A stretch of 42,461 bases of DNA, from positions 1-42,461 of the forward strand of contig CAJOOU010000050.1 in NCBI GenBank assembly GCA_905236735.1. Direction: 5' to 3'. Each line of letters begins with the position of its first letter. Position 1 is the first letter of the stretch. Positions 25,835 through 33,969 of this stretch are shown here, piece by piece. The notes below the pieces were generated by a model. It was not told the origin of the DNA. It made no database searches and saw nothing but the letters and a program-made list of their open reading frames with translations. Made by a program: the position numbers and the translations under genes. The DNA comes from an uncultured Eubacterium sp. (GTDB lineage Bacteria; Bacillota; Clostridia; Lachnospirales; Lachnospiraceae).

Positions 25835-25889
25835 AGGAAAATAAAGTCCTCCTAAAACAACATATCATTCAGCCCCATAAGCCTCTATT

Positions 25890-25898
25890 ATTTTAACA
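25890..25898 (-). promoter_or_regulatory. Extended -10 promoter for the phoH cluster
   Basis: The minus strand reads TGTTAAAAT, an extended -10 (TGn plus TAAAAT), about 55 nt upstream of the phoH ATG. The -35 hexamer at the right spacing (TTTTAT) is poor, as is often tolerated with an extended -10. The element overlaps one arm of the 12-bp inverted repeat. Confidence 0.5.
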
Positions 25899-25960
25899 TT
25901 ATTGTTTTAAAAATAAAAGAGCGAGAAATGGTATTGACAATGTTTAAAAATAATGTTAAA
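25892..25960. promoter_or_regulatory. 12-bp inverted repeat spanning two divergent promoters
   Basis: TTTAACATTATT (25892-25903) and AATAATGTTAAA (25949-25960) are perfect reverse complements. The first arm overlaps the -10 of phoH, the second overlaps the -10 of iscR. The layout would let one protein act on both promoters, or may simply reflect two similar AT-rich extended -10 regions facing apart. Confidence 0.45.
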
Positions 25961-25962
25961 TT
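25934..25962 (+). promoter_or_regulatory. Promoter of the iscR-suf operon
   Basis: TTGACA (25934-25939), a 17-nt spacer and TAAATT (25957-25962) preceded by TGT give a near-consensus SigA promoter with an extended -10. The predicted start of transcription is near 25969, leaving a leader of about 70 nt before iscR. Confidence 0.8.
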
Positions 25963-25974
25963 TACTTGAAAATA

Positions 25975-25998
25975 AATCCGACAGATTTACTCGGAATT
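25975..25998. promoter_or_regulatory. Candidate IscR operator dyad
   Basis: AATCCGA (25975-25981) and TCGGAATT (25991-25998) form an imperfect dyad with a 9-nt centre, just downstream of the predicted transcription start. Repressors of the Rrf2 family commonly bind such dyads at their own promoters. The link to the iscR product is inferred from position only. Confidence 0.45.
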
Positions 25999-26040
25999 AA
26001 AATTACAGTTTCTATAAATTGGAATGAAAGGAATAAATTA

Positions 26041-26499
26041 ATGAAAATTTCAACAAAGGGAAGATACGGACTAAGAGCCATTCTTGATGTTGCACAAAAC
26101 AGTGACCAGTCACATACGGTAAGTGTACAGAGTATATCAGATAGGCAGGATATTTCCGAAAGCTACCTTGAACAGCTTGTAAGACTATTAAAAAACGCCG
26201 GGCTGATAAAAAGTGTCAGAGGCGCCGGAGGAGGCTATATGCTAGCCAGATCAGCAGACGATATTTCCGTAGGTGATGTTTTAAGAGCCTGCGAAGGAAA
26301 TATAGAGGTGGTCTCATGCACGGCTACAGATAGCGGAGAAAAATGCTCCAGAGCAGAAAAATGTGTTACCAGGATAGTCTGGGATTCCGTTAATAAGGCA
26401 ATTGAAGATGCGGTAAATTCGATTTCAATCGGAAAACTCATTGAAGACAGTATTTCAATTGAAGAAAAGCCGGATGATAAATCCGTATGTATAAATTAA
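26041..26499 (+). CDS. iscR: Rrf2-family Fe-S cluster regulator (IscR-like)
   Basis: 152 aa. An N-terminal winged helix-turn-helix (about residues 1-75, starting MKISTKGRYGLRAILD) is followed by a three-cysteine motif Cys93-x8-Cys102-x5-Cys108, which in IscR binds a [2Fe-2S] cluster. The protein probably senses Fe-S status and controls its own operon. The ATG at 26041 has AAAGGA upstream and starts at the family N-terminus; an upstream in-frame start would add 25 non-homologous residues and lies within the promoter. sufC starts 20 bp downstream. Confidence 0.93.
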   Translation: MKISTKGRYGLRAILDVAQNSDQSHTVSVQSISDRQDISESYLEQLVRLLKNAGLIKSVRGAGGGYMLARSADDISVGDVLRACEGNIEVVSCTATDSGEKCSRAEKCVTRIVWDSVNKAIEDAVNSISIGKLIEDSISIEEKPDDKSVCIN

Positions 26500-26519
26500 C
26501 AAACGAAAGGAAAACAAAA

Positions 26520-27263
26520 ATGCAGTTACTTACAATCAATAATTTATGTGTGGAAGCAGATGATAAAAAAATACTCAATAATGTCTGTCTAAACATCGGC
26601 AGCGGTGAAATTCATGTAATCATGGGTCCTAACGGCGCCGGTAAGTCAACCCTCGGCAATGCTCTTATGGGAAATCCATCATACAAAATCACAAATGGAA
26701 GCATCGTGTTTGACGGAAAAGACATTACAAATGAAACGGCAGATAAAAGAGCTAATGCAGGAATATTTATGTCCTTCCAAAGCCCTCTCGAAGTACCGGG
26801 CATAAGTCTTGAAAGCTTTATAAGAAACGCTCTCAGGATAAAAACCGGCAAGCCCGTAAAACTGATGCAGTTTACAAAGCAGATGAATGAAACAATGGAG
26901 CTGCTTGATATGGACCTTTCATACTCGGAAAGAGACTTAAATGTCGGATTTTCGGGAGGAGAAAAGAAAAAAGCAGAAATACTTCAGATGCTTATGCTCT
27001 CTCCCAAACTCTGTATTTTAGACGAAACAGATTCGGGCCTTGATGTTGATGCCGTTCGTGTGGTTTCCAAAGGTATTAATGAATACATTAAAAGAACCGG
27101 AGGCTCATTAATAATTGTTACTCATAATGCAAACATTCTCGAAAGCCTTAATGTAACCAAAGCTCATATCCTTGTCAAAGGACAGATTGTTAAAGACGGA
27201 GGCAATGAGCTTATAGACGACATTAATGAAAACGGTTTTGAAAAATATATTTCGGAGGCATAA
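26520..27263 (+). CDS. sufC: Fe-S cluster assembly ATPase SufC
   Basis: 247 aa, ABC ATPase. Walker A is GPNGAGKST (Lys42), the signature is FSGGEKKKAEIL, and Walker B is LCILDETDSGLD followed by a conserved histidine in VTHN. SufC powers rearrangement of the SufBCD scaffold during cluster assembly. DETDSGLDVDA is characteristic of SufC rather than of transport ATPases. The ATG at 26520 has AAAGGA upstream. sufB starts 1 bp after the stop. Confidence 0.98.
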   Translation: MQLLTINNLCVEADDKKILNNVCLNIGSGEIHVIMGPNGAGKSTLGNALMGNPSYKITNGSIVFDGKDITNETADKRANAGIFMSFQSPLEVPGISLESFIRNALRIKTGKPVKLMQFTKQMNETMELLDMDLSYSERDLNVGFSGGEKKKAEILQMLMLSPKLCILDETDSGLDVDAVRVVSKGINEYIKRTGGSLIIVTHNANILESLNVTKAHILVKGQIVKDGGNELIDDINENGFEKYISEA

Positions 27264-27264
27264 A

Positions 27265-28641
27265 ATGGGAACTTCTCTTTATGATTTTATAGATGATGAA
27301 AAAGATTTTTATAAGGTCGATGAGGGTCTTACCGAAGATATAGTAAAGAAAATCTCGGAAGAAAAAAACGACCCGCAGTGGATGACGGAATTTCGGTTAA
27401 AATCTCTCGCCATATACAACGACTATAAAATGCCCAAGTGGGGACCGCCGGTTGACGGGCTGAATATTGACAATATAGTCACCTATGTCCGTCCGAATAC
27501 TCAAATGAAGGGTTCGTGGGACGAGGTACCGGATGATATAAAAAATACCTTTGACAAGCTCGGAATCCCAAAGGCAGAGCATGAATTCCTTGCCGGCGTC
27601 GGCGCACAGTATGATTCGGAACTTGTATATCACAATCTCCAGGATTCTGTAGCTAAAAAGGGCGTGGTCTATCTTGATATGGAGAGTGCTCTTTCGGGGG
27701 AATATGCAGATATGGTAAGGGAATATTTCATGAAACTTGTTCCGCCCACAGACCATAAATTTGCAGCCCTTCACGGCGCAGTATGGTCCGGAGGCTCCTT
27801 TGTTTATGTACCAAAGGGGGTAAAACTTGATATCCCGCTTCAGTCTTATTTCAGACTTAATGCCAAGGGGGCCGGACAGTTTGAGCACACACTTATAATA
27901 GTTGATGAAGATGCTGACCTTCACTTTATAGAGGGCTGCTCCGCTCCCAAATGGAATGTTGCAAACCTTCATGCCGGCTGCGTGGAACTATATGTAAAAA
28001 AAGGTGCAAGACTCAGATATTCAACCATAGAAAACTGGTCAAAGAATATGTATAACCTCAACACCAAAAGAGCTCTTGTTGAAGAAGGAGCAAGGATGGA
28101 ATGGGTATCAGGCTCTTTCGGCTCTCATGTGTCCTATCTTTACCCCACCACAATACTTAAAGGAAAGGGAGCCGACTGCGAATACACAGGTATTACTTTT
28201 TCCGGTAACGGACAAAATCTTGATACCGGATGTCGTATGGTACATATAGGAGAAGAAACCACATCCCTTGTCACCTCAAAATCGCTTACAAAAGGCGGAG
28301 GCATAGGAACATTCAGAAGCGCTGTAGAGGTTATGCCAACAGCCAAAGGAGCAAAGTCATCGGTAGACTGCGAATCCCTTATGCTGGACAATATATCCCG
28401 CACGGACACCATCCCCGAGATAGATGTCAGAACCAACGGCTGTGATATAGGTCACGAGGCAAAGATAGGAAGTATTTCAGATGAAGCTGTTTTTTATCTG
28501 ATGTCGAGAGGTATATCCGAAGATGAGGCAAGAGCAATGATTGTATCCGGATTTGCCAACCCCATCAGCAAGGAGCTGCCTTTGGAATATGCAGCCGAAA
28601 TGAATAACCTTATTAAACTCGAAATGGAGGGCTCACTTTAA
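27265..28641 (+). CDS. sufB: Fe-S cluster scaffold protein SufB
   Basis: 458 aa. It is the SufB subunit of the SufBCD scaffold on which clusters are built. Conserved features include EGCSAPKWNVANLHAG, whose cysteine is the likely sulfur acceptor, a long right-handed beta-helix core, and SRTDTIPEIDVRTNGCDIGHEA with the His-Glu pair near the C-terminus involved in cluster assembly. The ATG at 27265 has CGGAGG upstream; a longer in-frame start lies inside sufC and is rejected. Confidence 0.97.
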   Translation: MGTSLYDFIDDEKDFYKVDEGLTEDIVKKISEEKNDPQWMTEFRLKSLAIYNDYKMPKWGPPVDGLNIDNIVTYVRPNTQMKGSWDEVPDDIKNTFDKLGIPKAEHEFLAGVGAQYDSELVYHNLQDSVAKKGVVYLDMESALSGEYADMVREYFMKLVPPTDHKFAALHGAVWSGGSFVYVPKGVKLDIPLQSYFRLNAKGAGQFEHTLIIVDEDADLHFIEGCSAPKWNVANLHAGCVELYVKKGARLRYSTIENWSKNMYNLNTKRALVEEGARMEWVSGSFGSHVSYLYPTTILKGKGADCEYTGITFSGNGQNLDTGCRMVHIGEETTSLVTSKSLTKGGGIGTFRSAVEVMPTAKGAKSSVDCESLMLDNISRTDTIPEIDVRTNGCDIGHEAKIGSISDEAVFYLMSRGISEDEARAMIVSGFANPISKELPLEYAAEMNNLIKLEMEGSL

Positions 28642-28642
28642 T

Positions 28643-29782
28643 ATGGATAAAAATACAATTACAATCAGTCATCTCCCCTCTCCCACCTGGGTCAGACTCG
28701 GTGTAAACGGTGATGAAATTGATGCGGATATTTTTAAAAAAGCTGCTGCGGGTAAAACAAATGCAAATGTCGCAGACAGAAAAATAATTTCACAAAAACA
28801 GGCGGATGAGCTCATATATTCCCATACCGGAGAAATTGTAAGAGAAAAATATGTAGCAGGAAAAAGCCCTATATATAACGAGCAGTATCTTGCCACGGGA
28901 CTTGGCAAAGATTTTGAAAATGCTATAGGCGGGGCCTGTCCGGATATTGAACTTTATACCATAGAAAACGGGAAAAGCCACAGCTCTCCCATCATACTGA
29001 CTGCGGATATTACAGATGATTTTACCGTATACAGACAGATTATACATGCCAAAAAAGGAGTATGTGCGACTGTTATACTTTTGTCCGAATCTCCCAAAAC
29101 CGGAAAAGGTGCGGTTGAAACAAGGGTGATTTGCGAAGAAGGTTCATCTATAAGACTTATTAAAATAGGACTTTGGGGCGCCGAAACCGAAATCTACGAT
29201 GATAACGGCGCCTATCTTGAAAAGGATTCTTCCTTTGTATTTTCGCAGCTTCTGCTGGGAGGGGGAAATGTCCACACCGGTCAGTATGCGGATTTAAGAG
29301 GTGATAATTCAAGGTTTGTAATAGGCAGCGGATACTTTATATCCGGCGAAAGCAAAACCGATATCAACTATATCGCCACACACAGAGGAAAAAACACCCA
29401 CTCAAAAATATATTCGGGTGGCGCTTTAAAAGACAATGCGGTAAAAGTATTTAAAGGCACAATTGACTTTCGCGACGGTTCAGCGAATTCCGAGGGAGAC
29501 GAGCAGGAAGATGTCCTTTTATTAAGTGAAAATGTTATAAACAAATCCGTGCCCGTTATTCTTTCCGAAGAAGAAACAGTAGACGGCAGACATGGAGCAA
29601 CCATAGGAAATCTTTCGGAGGACATACTGTTTTATCTCGCCAGCCGCGGCATTGATAAAACCTCGGCCGAAATGCTTTTTACCCGGGGAAAACTTATGAC
29701 AATAACAAAATCCATACCTGACAAAAGCATTAAAGAAAAAATCAGTACTTACATATTGGAGGCATTTGAAGCAAATGAATGA
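28643..29782 (+). CDS. sufD: Fe-S cluster assembly protein SufD
   Basis: 379 aa, paralogue of SufB that completes the SufBC2D scaffold. The C-terminal core carries DGRHGATIGNLSEDILFYLASRGI, with the conserved histidine at the SufB-SufD interface. The N-terminal part is variable, as usual in SufD. The ATG at 28643 follows the sufB stop by 1 bp with GGAGG upstream. Its end overlaps sufS by 8 bp. Confidence 0.95.
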   Translation: MDKNTITISHLPSPTWVRLGVNGDEIDADIFKKAAAGKTNANVADRKIISQKQADELIYSHTGEIVREKYVAGKSPIYNEQYLATGLGKDFENAIGGACPDIELYTIENGKSHSSPIILTADITDDFTVYRQIIHAKKGVCATVILLSESPKTGKGAVETRVICEEGSSIRLIKIGLWGAETEIYDDNGAYLEKDSSFVFSQLLLGGGNVHTGQYADLRGDNSRFVIGSGYFISGESKTDINYIATHRGKNTHSKIYSGGALKDNAVKVFKGTIDFRDGSANSEGDEQEDVLLLSENVINKSVPVILSEEETVDGRHGATIGNLSEDILFYLASRGIDKTSAEMLFTRGKLMTITKSIPDKSIKEKISTYILEAFEANE

Positions 29783-30983
29783 TTTTAGAAAAGATTTTCC
29801 GATACTATCGGATGAAAAATACATATATTTCGATTCAGCAGCTACAAGCCAGCATCCCATACAGGTAATAGATGCTGTTTCCAACTATTATAAGACCATA
29901 AACGCCAATCCCCTGCGCGGACTTTACGAATGGAGCATAAAGGCCACAGATGCATATGAAAATGCAAGGGAGAAGGTTGCAGACTTTATCGGAGCTGAAA
30001 AATCTTCGGAAATAATATTTACCAGAAATGCATCGGAATCATTAAACCTCGTTGCCTACAGCTGGGGACTTGCTAATGTAAAAAAAGGCGATGAAATTGT
30101 CATCGCAATAAGCGAACACCACAGCAATATCCTGCCATGGCAGATGGTGGCCAAAAAGACAGGAGCAACCCTGGTTTATCTTGAATGTGATGAAAATGGA
30201 GTCTACTCCGAAGAAGAACTAAAAAAAATAAACGAAAAGACAAAGGTTCTGGCCATAGCCCAGGTTTCAAATGTTTTGGGCTGCCCTAAACCTATAAAAA
30301 AGCTTTCTTTACTGGCTCACAAATACGGTGCCGTAATTGTTGTGGACGGAGCACAGTCCGCCCCTCATATGCCTATAGATGTAAGGGATATGGATGCTGA
30401 CTTTTTTGCCTTTTCCGGTCACAAGATGCTTGCGCCCATGGGCATTGGCGTATTATATGCAAAAGAGACTCTTTTAAATGATATGCCTCCGTTTCTTGTC
30501 GGAGGTGAAATGATAGAATATGTTACAAGGGAAGATGCCACATACGCTCCTCTCCCACATAAATTTGAGGCAGGTACGGTTAATGCCGGAGATGCCGTGG
30601 GACTTGCAGCTGCCATCGACTATATTAAAGATGTAGGCTTTGATTTTATAAAAGAAAGAGAAGAAACTCTTACTTCTTATCTTCTTTCTGAAATGAAAAA
30701 AATACCTCATCTTACAGTTTACGGCGATGATGACCCTTCAAACCACTGCGGTATAATAACCTTTAATCTCGACGGCTGCCACCCCCATGATGTCTCTTCC
30801 ATACTCGACAGTGAACACATCTGTATAAGAGCCGGACATCACTGCGCACAGCCCCTGCTTAAACATATGGGGGTAAATGCCACCTGCCGCGCAAGTCTGT
30901 ATTTTTACAATACAAAAGGTGAAGCCGAAAGGTTTATAAAAGCGCTTAAAAATGTCAGAAAGGAGCTTGGATATGGATCTTAA
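29775..30983 (+). CDS. sufS: Cysteine desulfurase SufS
   Basis: 402 aa, fold-type I PLP enzyme that removes sulfur from cysteine and passes it to SufU. The PLP lysine is Lys217 (SGHKMLAP) and the sulfur-carrying cysteine is Cys357 in RAGHHCAQPLL, typical of the SufS (type II) class. The ATG at 29775 overlaps the sufD stop by 8 bp; TGGAGG is 12 nt upstream. A TTG three codons earlier is possible. Confidence 0.97.
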   Translation: MNDFRKDFPILSDEKYIYFDSAATSQHPIQVIDAVSNYYKTINANPLRGLYEWSIKATDAYENAREKVADFIGAEKSSEIIFTRNASESLNLVAYSWGLANVKKGDEIVIAISEHHSNILPWQMVAKKTGATLVYLECDENGVYSEEELKKINEKTKVLAIAQVSNVLGCPKPIKKLSLLAHKYGAVIVVDGAQSAPHMPIDVRDMDADFFAFSGHKMLAPMGIGVLYAKETLLNDMPPFLVGGEMIEYVTREDATYAPLPHKFEAGTVNAGDAVGLAAAIDYIKDVGFDFIKEREETLTSYLLSEMKKIPHLTVYGDDDPSNHCGIITFNLDGCHPHDVSSILDSEHICIRAGHHCAQPLLKHMGVNATCRASLYFYNTKGEAERFIKALKNVRKELGYGS

Positions 30984-31398
30984 AACTATGTACAGGGAGA
31001 TTGTAAACGAGCACAATCTTCATCCCACACATAAATTTGACCTCGATAATCCCACAAAGGTTTTAAGAGGAATAAACCCAAGCTGCGGTGATGATATCAA
31101 TCTTCAGCTGGAAATAGAAAACGGAATAATAACAGACGGTTCTTACTCGGGAAGCGGATGTGCAATATCCCAGGCTTCTGCAGATATGATGCTTGACCTT
31201 ATCATCGGCAAAACCACAGATGAAGCCGGGGATTTATGCGAAAAGTTTCTAAAGATGATAAAGGGTGAGGCAAGCTGTGAGGAAATAGACGAACTTGATG
31301 AAGCAGCTTCGCTTGCCGATATTTCGCATATGCCGGCCAGGGTTAAATGCGCACAGCTCGGATGGCGCACTCTGGAAGAAATGATAGATGATAAATAA
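30973..31398 (+). CDS. sufU: SufU sulfur-transfer protein
   Basis: 141 aa. SufU is the zinc-bound sulfur acceptor partner of SufS in Gram-positive bacteria. The zinc ligands are Cys38, Asp40, Cys63 and Cys126 (NPSCGDD, GSGCAIS, VKCAQLGW), closely spaced as in B. subtilis SufU. The ATG at 30973 has AAAGGAG upstream and overlaps the sufS stop by 11 bp. It is the last gene of the operon; a strong terminator follows. Confidence 0.97.
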   Translation: MDLKTMYREIVNEHNLHPTHKFDLDNPTKVLRGINPSCGDDINLQLEIENGIITDGSYSGSGCAISQASADMMLDLIIGKTTDEAGDLCEKFLKMIKGEASCEEIDELDEAASLADISHMPARVKCAQLGWRTLEEMIDDK

Positions 31399-31404
31399 AA
31401 CACT

Positions 31405-31446
31405 AAAGGGGCTGTCGCACTAAGAAATTAGTGTGACAGCCCCTTT
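31405..31446. terminator. Strong bidirectional terminator
   Basis: A 19-bp stem (405-423 with 428-446 of this kilobase) has a single G-U pair and a GAAA tetraloop, with T-rich DNA on both sides (TTTTACACTATTTTT on plus; TTTAGTGTTTTATTT on minus). It lies between the convergent suf operon and ABC transporter operon and can end both. Confidence 0.93.
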
Positions 31447-31497
31447 TACACTATTTTTATACCATTCCTGTTTATGCCGCCTTCCGGCAGCTATGAA

Positions 31498-32256
31498 TTA
31501 ATCACTGAATCTTGCCAGAAACTGTTTCGTACGCTCACATTTAGGATTATCAATGACATCTTTTGCAGTCCCCTGCTCAACAATATATCCGCCGTCCATA
31601 AATATAACCCTGTCGGATACATCTCTTGCAAATGCCATCTCGTGAGTAACTATAACCATAGTCATCTTTTCTTCGGCGAGCTGTTTTATAACTTTAAGGA
31701 TTTCTCCGGTAAGTTCCGGATCGAGCGCACTTGTCGGCTCATCAAAAAACAAAATTTTAGGTCTCATGGCAAGTGCTCTGGCAATAGCCACTCTTTGCTG
31801 CTGACCGCCGGAAAGCTGACACGGATAATAATTTTCTCTTCCTGTAAGTCCCATCTTTTCTATAAGCTGTTTTGCGTGTTCACAGGCTTTATCGCGGCTT
31901 TCTTTATTTACCGTGATTGCAGCATCTGTAATATTTTTCATAACAGAATAATGCGGGAACAGGTTGAAATTCTGAAATACCAGAGAATAATACTGCATTA
32001 TCTTTTTAAGCTGCGCCTTTGAGGCATAACTGCATTTGCCGTTTACATTTTTGGCAGCATAACTGCCTTCATATATAAGTTCTCCGTTATCCATTGTTTC
32101 AAGCAGAGTCGCACATCTTAACAAAGTGGATTTGCCTGAGCCCGACGAGCCAATTATTGATACCACTTCGCCTTCGTCAACATTTATCGATATGTCATGC
32201 AGCACCTCAAGAGCACCGAATGATTTTTTAACATGATTCATACTAAATAATGACAT
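31498..32256 (-). CDS. Polar amino acid ABC transporter ATPase
   Basis: 252 aa, GlnQ/HisP-like. Walker A is GSSGSGKST (Lys42), the signature LSGGQQQR, Walker B ILFFDEPTSALDPEL, with the conserved His in VTHEM. The ATG at 32256 is chosen; GGAG lies 9 nt upstream, and a longer TTG start lies inside the permease gene. It is the third gene of a binding protein, permease, ATPase operon. A short insertion near residues 77-90 (YAAKNVNGKCSYASKAQ) separates the usual strands and is seen in some clostridial members. Confidence 0.95.
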   Translation of the reverse strand: MSLFSMNHVKKSFGALEVLHDISINVDEGEVVSIIGSSGSGKSTLLRCATLLETMDNGELIYEGSYAAKNVNGKCSYASKAQLKKIMQYYSLVFQNFNLFPHYSVMKNITDAAITVNKESRDKACEHAKQLIEKMGLTGRENYYPCQLSGGQQQRVAIARALAMRPKILFFDEPTSALDPELTGEILKVIKQLAEEKMTMVIVTHEMAFARDVSDRVIFMDGGYIVEQGTAKDVIDNPKCERTKQFLARFSD

Positions 32257-32281
32257 AATTAATTCTCCGGAAAGGTTTCTT

Positions 32282-32932
32282 TTATTCAAAATAATTAAGA
32301 GCTTTTTCTATTTTGCTCATTCCGGCTGCAACGACAAGGTTGAATATATAATAAAACACACCTGCAACAAACAGCGGAATTATTGTAGTCTGGGCGGCTG
32401 CCACCTGTTTGGCTATTGTAAACATTTCGGTATATGCAAGTACAAAAGCAAGGGAGGTATCCTTTACAAGAGTGATAACCTCATTAGTTACCGGTGGAAG
32501 CACCCTTTTTACCATCTGCGGAAATGTAATTTTGAAAAAGGTCTGGCTTTTGGTATATCCAAGTATGAAGGCAGCTTCGTGCTGACCGCTTGGAATACCT
32601 AAGATACCGCTTCTGAATATTTCCGCAAAATATGCTGCATAATTAATAGAAAAACCTATGATTACCGCAAGAACTCTCCATCTTGACGAAAGCGTCGTGC
32701 CGAAAAGATAATACGGACCGTAAAACCACACAATCAGCTGCAGCATAAGAGGCGTACCACGAAGCACCGATATAAAAAATTTTAAAATTGTCTGAACCGG
32801 TGATATCGCATTTATCCTGCCCACCGCAATTATCAGTCCAAGTGGCAATGAAAACACCAGCGTAAGGACAAATATCATAAGTGTAGCGCCTGTACCCGAA
32901 AGTACCTGCAGCATCATCTGTGTAATAGTCAT
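32282..32932 (-). CDS. Polar amino acid ABC transporter permease
   Basis: 216 aa, HisM/GlnP-type permease with about five membrane helices. The opening GTGATLMIFVLTLVFSLPLG and the ISVLRGTPLMLQL stretch are typical of this class, and the EAA loop region reads GQHEAAFILGYTKSQTFFKITFPQ. A single permease gene suggests a homodimer. The ATG at 32932 has GGGG 8 nt upstream; an alternative TTG two codons earlier is possible. Confidence 0.95.
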   Translation of the reverse strand: MTITQMMLQVLSGTGATLMIFVLTLVFSLPLGLIIAVGRINAISPVQTILKFFISVLRGTPLMLQLIVWFYGPYYLFGTTLSSRWRVLAVIIGFSINYAAYFAEIFRSGILGIPSGQHEAAFILGYTKSQTFFKITFPQMVKRVLPPVTNEVITLVKDTSLAFVLAYTEMFTIAKQVAAAQTTIIPLFVAGVFYYIFNLVVAAGMSKIEKALNYFE

Positions 32933-32961
32933 ATACAAAACCCCACTGTTTAATATCTTAA

Positions 32962-33795
32962 TTACTCAATGTAATTTCCGAGGCAAAGCATTTCCGGAAT
33001 ATTGTAATCCGAATAGTTTTCAGCAATCTTATCTATTGTTCCGTCGTTATACATTTCAAAAAGAGTGCTTTGTACCGTCTCCATAAGTTCCTCGTTTCCA
33101 AGTTTGAAACCTACTGCATACTGCTCTGTTGTAAGCGGCTCTTCAAGCTGACGGAAGGTATCTCCGCGGCTTGTGAGCTGATACTGGGCAACTCCTATAT
33201 CTACAACGATACAGTCTACAGCGCCTGATTCAAGATCAAGGAAGGCTGTGTTATAGTCTGCCACCTGCTGAAGCTCAGCAAAGGTTGCCGTAAGGTCAGG
33301 ATTTTCATCAAGAGCTGCAAGTCCCGAAGAATCAGCCTGAACTACTACAACTTTTCCGGCAAGGTCTTCACTTGATTCGATATCAGAATCTGCCTTTACA
33401 ACAAAGACAATTGAATTATCAACATACGGCACTGTCCATGTATACTCATCTTCTCTTCCGGTTACGGTAAATCCGTTCCAGATACAATCAATTGAGCCTG
33501 ATTCAAGTTCCATATCCTTTGAATCCCAGTCAATCGGCTGCTTAACAAGAGTCCAGCCGTTTCTATCGCATACTTCCTGAGCAAGCTCAAGGTCGAAGCC
33601 CACATACTCGCCATTATCATCCATATAACCATATGGCGGATATTCTGCATCAAATCCTACAACAAAAGTTGTATCAGCATCTGCCGAAGCGTCTGCCGAT
33701 GCTGCAGGAGCAGTGCTTTCTGCAGCTTTGCCGCAGGCAGCAAGTGAAAGCACCATTGCTGCTCCAAGTATCACACTAAGTAACCTCTTTTTCAT
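32962..33795 (-). CDS. Amino acid ABC transporter substrate-binding lipoprotein
   Basis: 277 aa. The signal peptide ends in lipobox LAAC (Cys21), followed by a low-complexity Ala/Ser/Asp linker (about 22-42). The mature protein is a family 3 binding protein: DAEYPPYGYMDDNGEYVGFDLELA, GFTVTGREDEYTWTVPYVDN with the ligand carboxylate Arg, and VDCIVVDIGVAQY. The set fits polar amino acids or cystine; the exact ligand cannot be read from sequence. The ATG at 33795 has CGGAGG. The promoter and a dyad operator candidate lie upstream. Confidence 0.95.
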   Translation of the reverse strand: MKKRLLSVILGAAMVLSLAACGKAAESTAPAASADASADADTTFVVGFDAEYPPYGYMDDNGEYVGFDLELAQEVCDRNGWTLVKQPIDWDSKDMELESGSIDCIWNGFTVTGREDEYTWTVPYVDNSIVFVVKADSDIESSEDLAGKVVVVQADSSGLAALDENPDLTATFAELQQVADYNTAFLDLESGAVDCIVVDIGVAQYQLTSRGDTFRQLEEPLTTEQYAVGFKLGNEELMETVQSTLFEMYNDGTIDKIAENYSDYNIPEMLCLGNYIE

Positions 33796-33838
33796 TATTC
33801 ATTCCTCCGTAAATCAATGCTTAAATGATTCTTTTACC

Positions 33839-33948
33839 TGATTAGCACTCTACCATGCTAAATCACAACAGAGTGATTTTAGCACATAAGCTATCTATAA
33901 TCAATATTTATGATAAAATCACTCAAATTTGTTATATTAAAATCGCTC
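33839..33948. promoter_or_regulatory. Operator-like cluster of TGCTAAAATCAC half-sites
   Basis: Five related half-sites occur here: TGATTAGCA (33839-33847), TGCTAAATCAC (33856-33866), GAGTGATTTTAGCA (33871-33884), GATAAAATCACTC (33912-33924) and TAAAATCGCTC (33938-33948). The second and third make a near-perfect dyad with a 6-nt centre that covers the predicted transcription start and -10 of the ABC operon. GAGTGATTTTA (33871-33881) and TAAAATCACTC (33914-33924) are also perfect inverted repeats. The binding protein is not known. Confidence 0.6.
33876..33904 (-). promoter_or_regulatory. Promoter of the amino acid ABC operon
   Basis: On the minus strand TTGATT (33899-33904), a 17-nt spacer and TAAAAT (33876-33881), preceded by TGC, form a SigA-type promoter with an extended -10. 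The -10 lies within a half-site of the operator cluster, so a bound repressor would block it. Confidence 0.65.
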
Positions 33949-33958
33949 GTATTATGTT
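33929..33958 (+). promoter_or_regulatory. Candidate rlmH promoter, near-leaderless
   Basis: TTGTTA (33929-33934), an 18-nt spacer and TATGTT (33953-33958) predict a start near 33965, about 5 nt before the rlmH ATG. No ribosome binding site is visible before that ATG. The last half-site of the operator cluster (33938-33948) lies inside the spacer. Confidence 0.35.
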
Positions 33959-33969
33959 AAAGTTATTTT

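Noticed and set aside
27397..27972. Minus-strand open frame of about 190 codons inside sufB
   Set aside because: It lies fully antisense to a highly conserved gene and has no recognisable motif.
31471..31490. Second terminator for the ABC transporter operon
   Set aside because: TGCCG/CGGCA can form a 5-bp stem but lacks a T-tail, and the strong hairpin at 31405-31446 already serves both strands.
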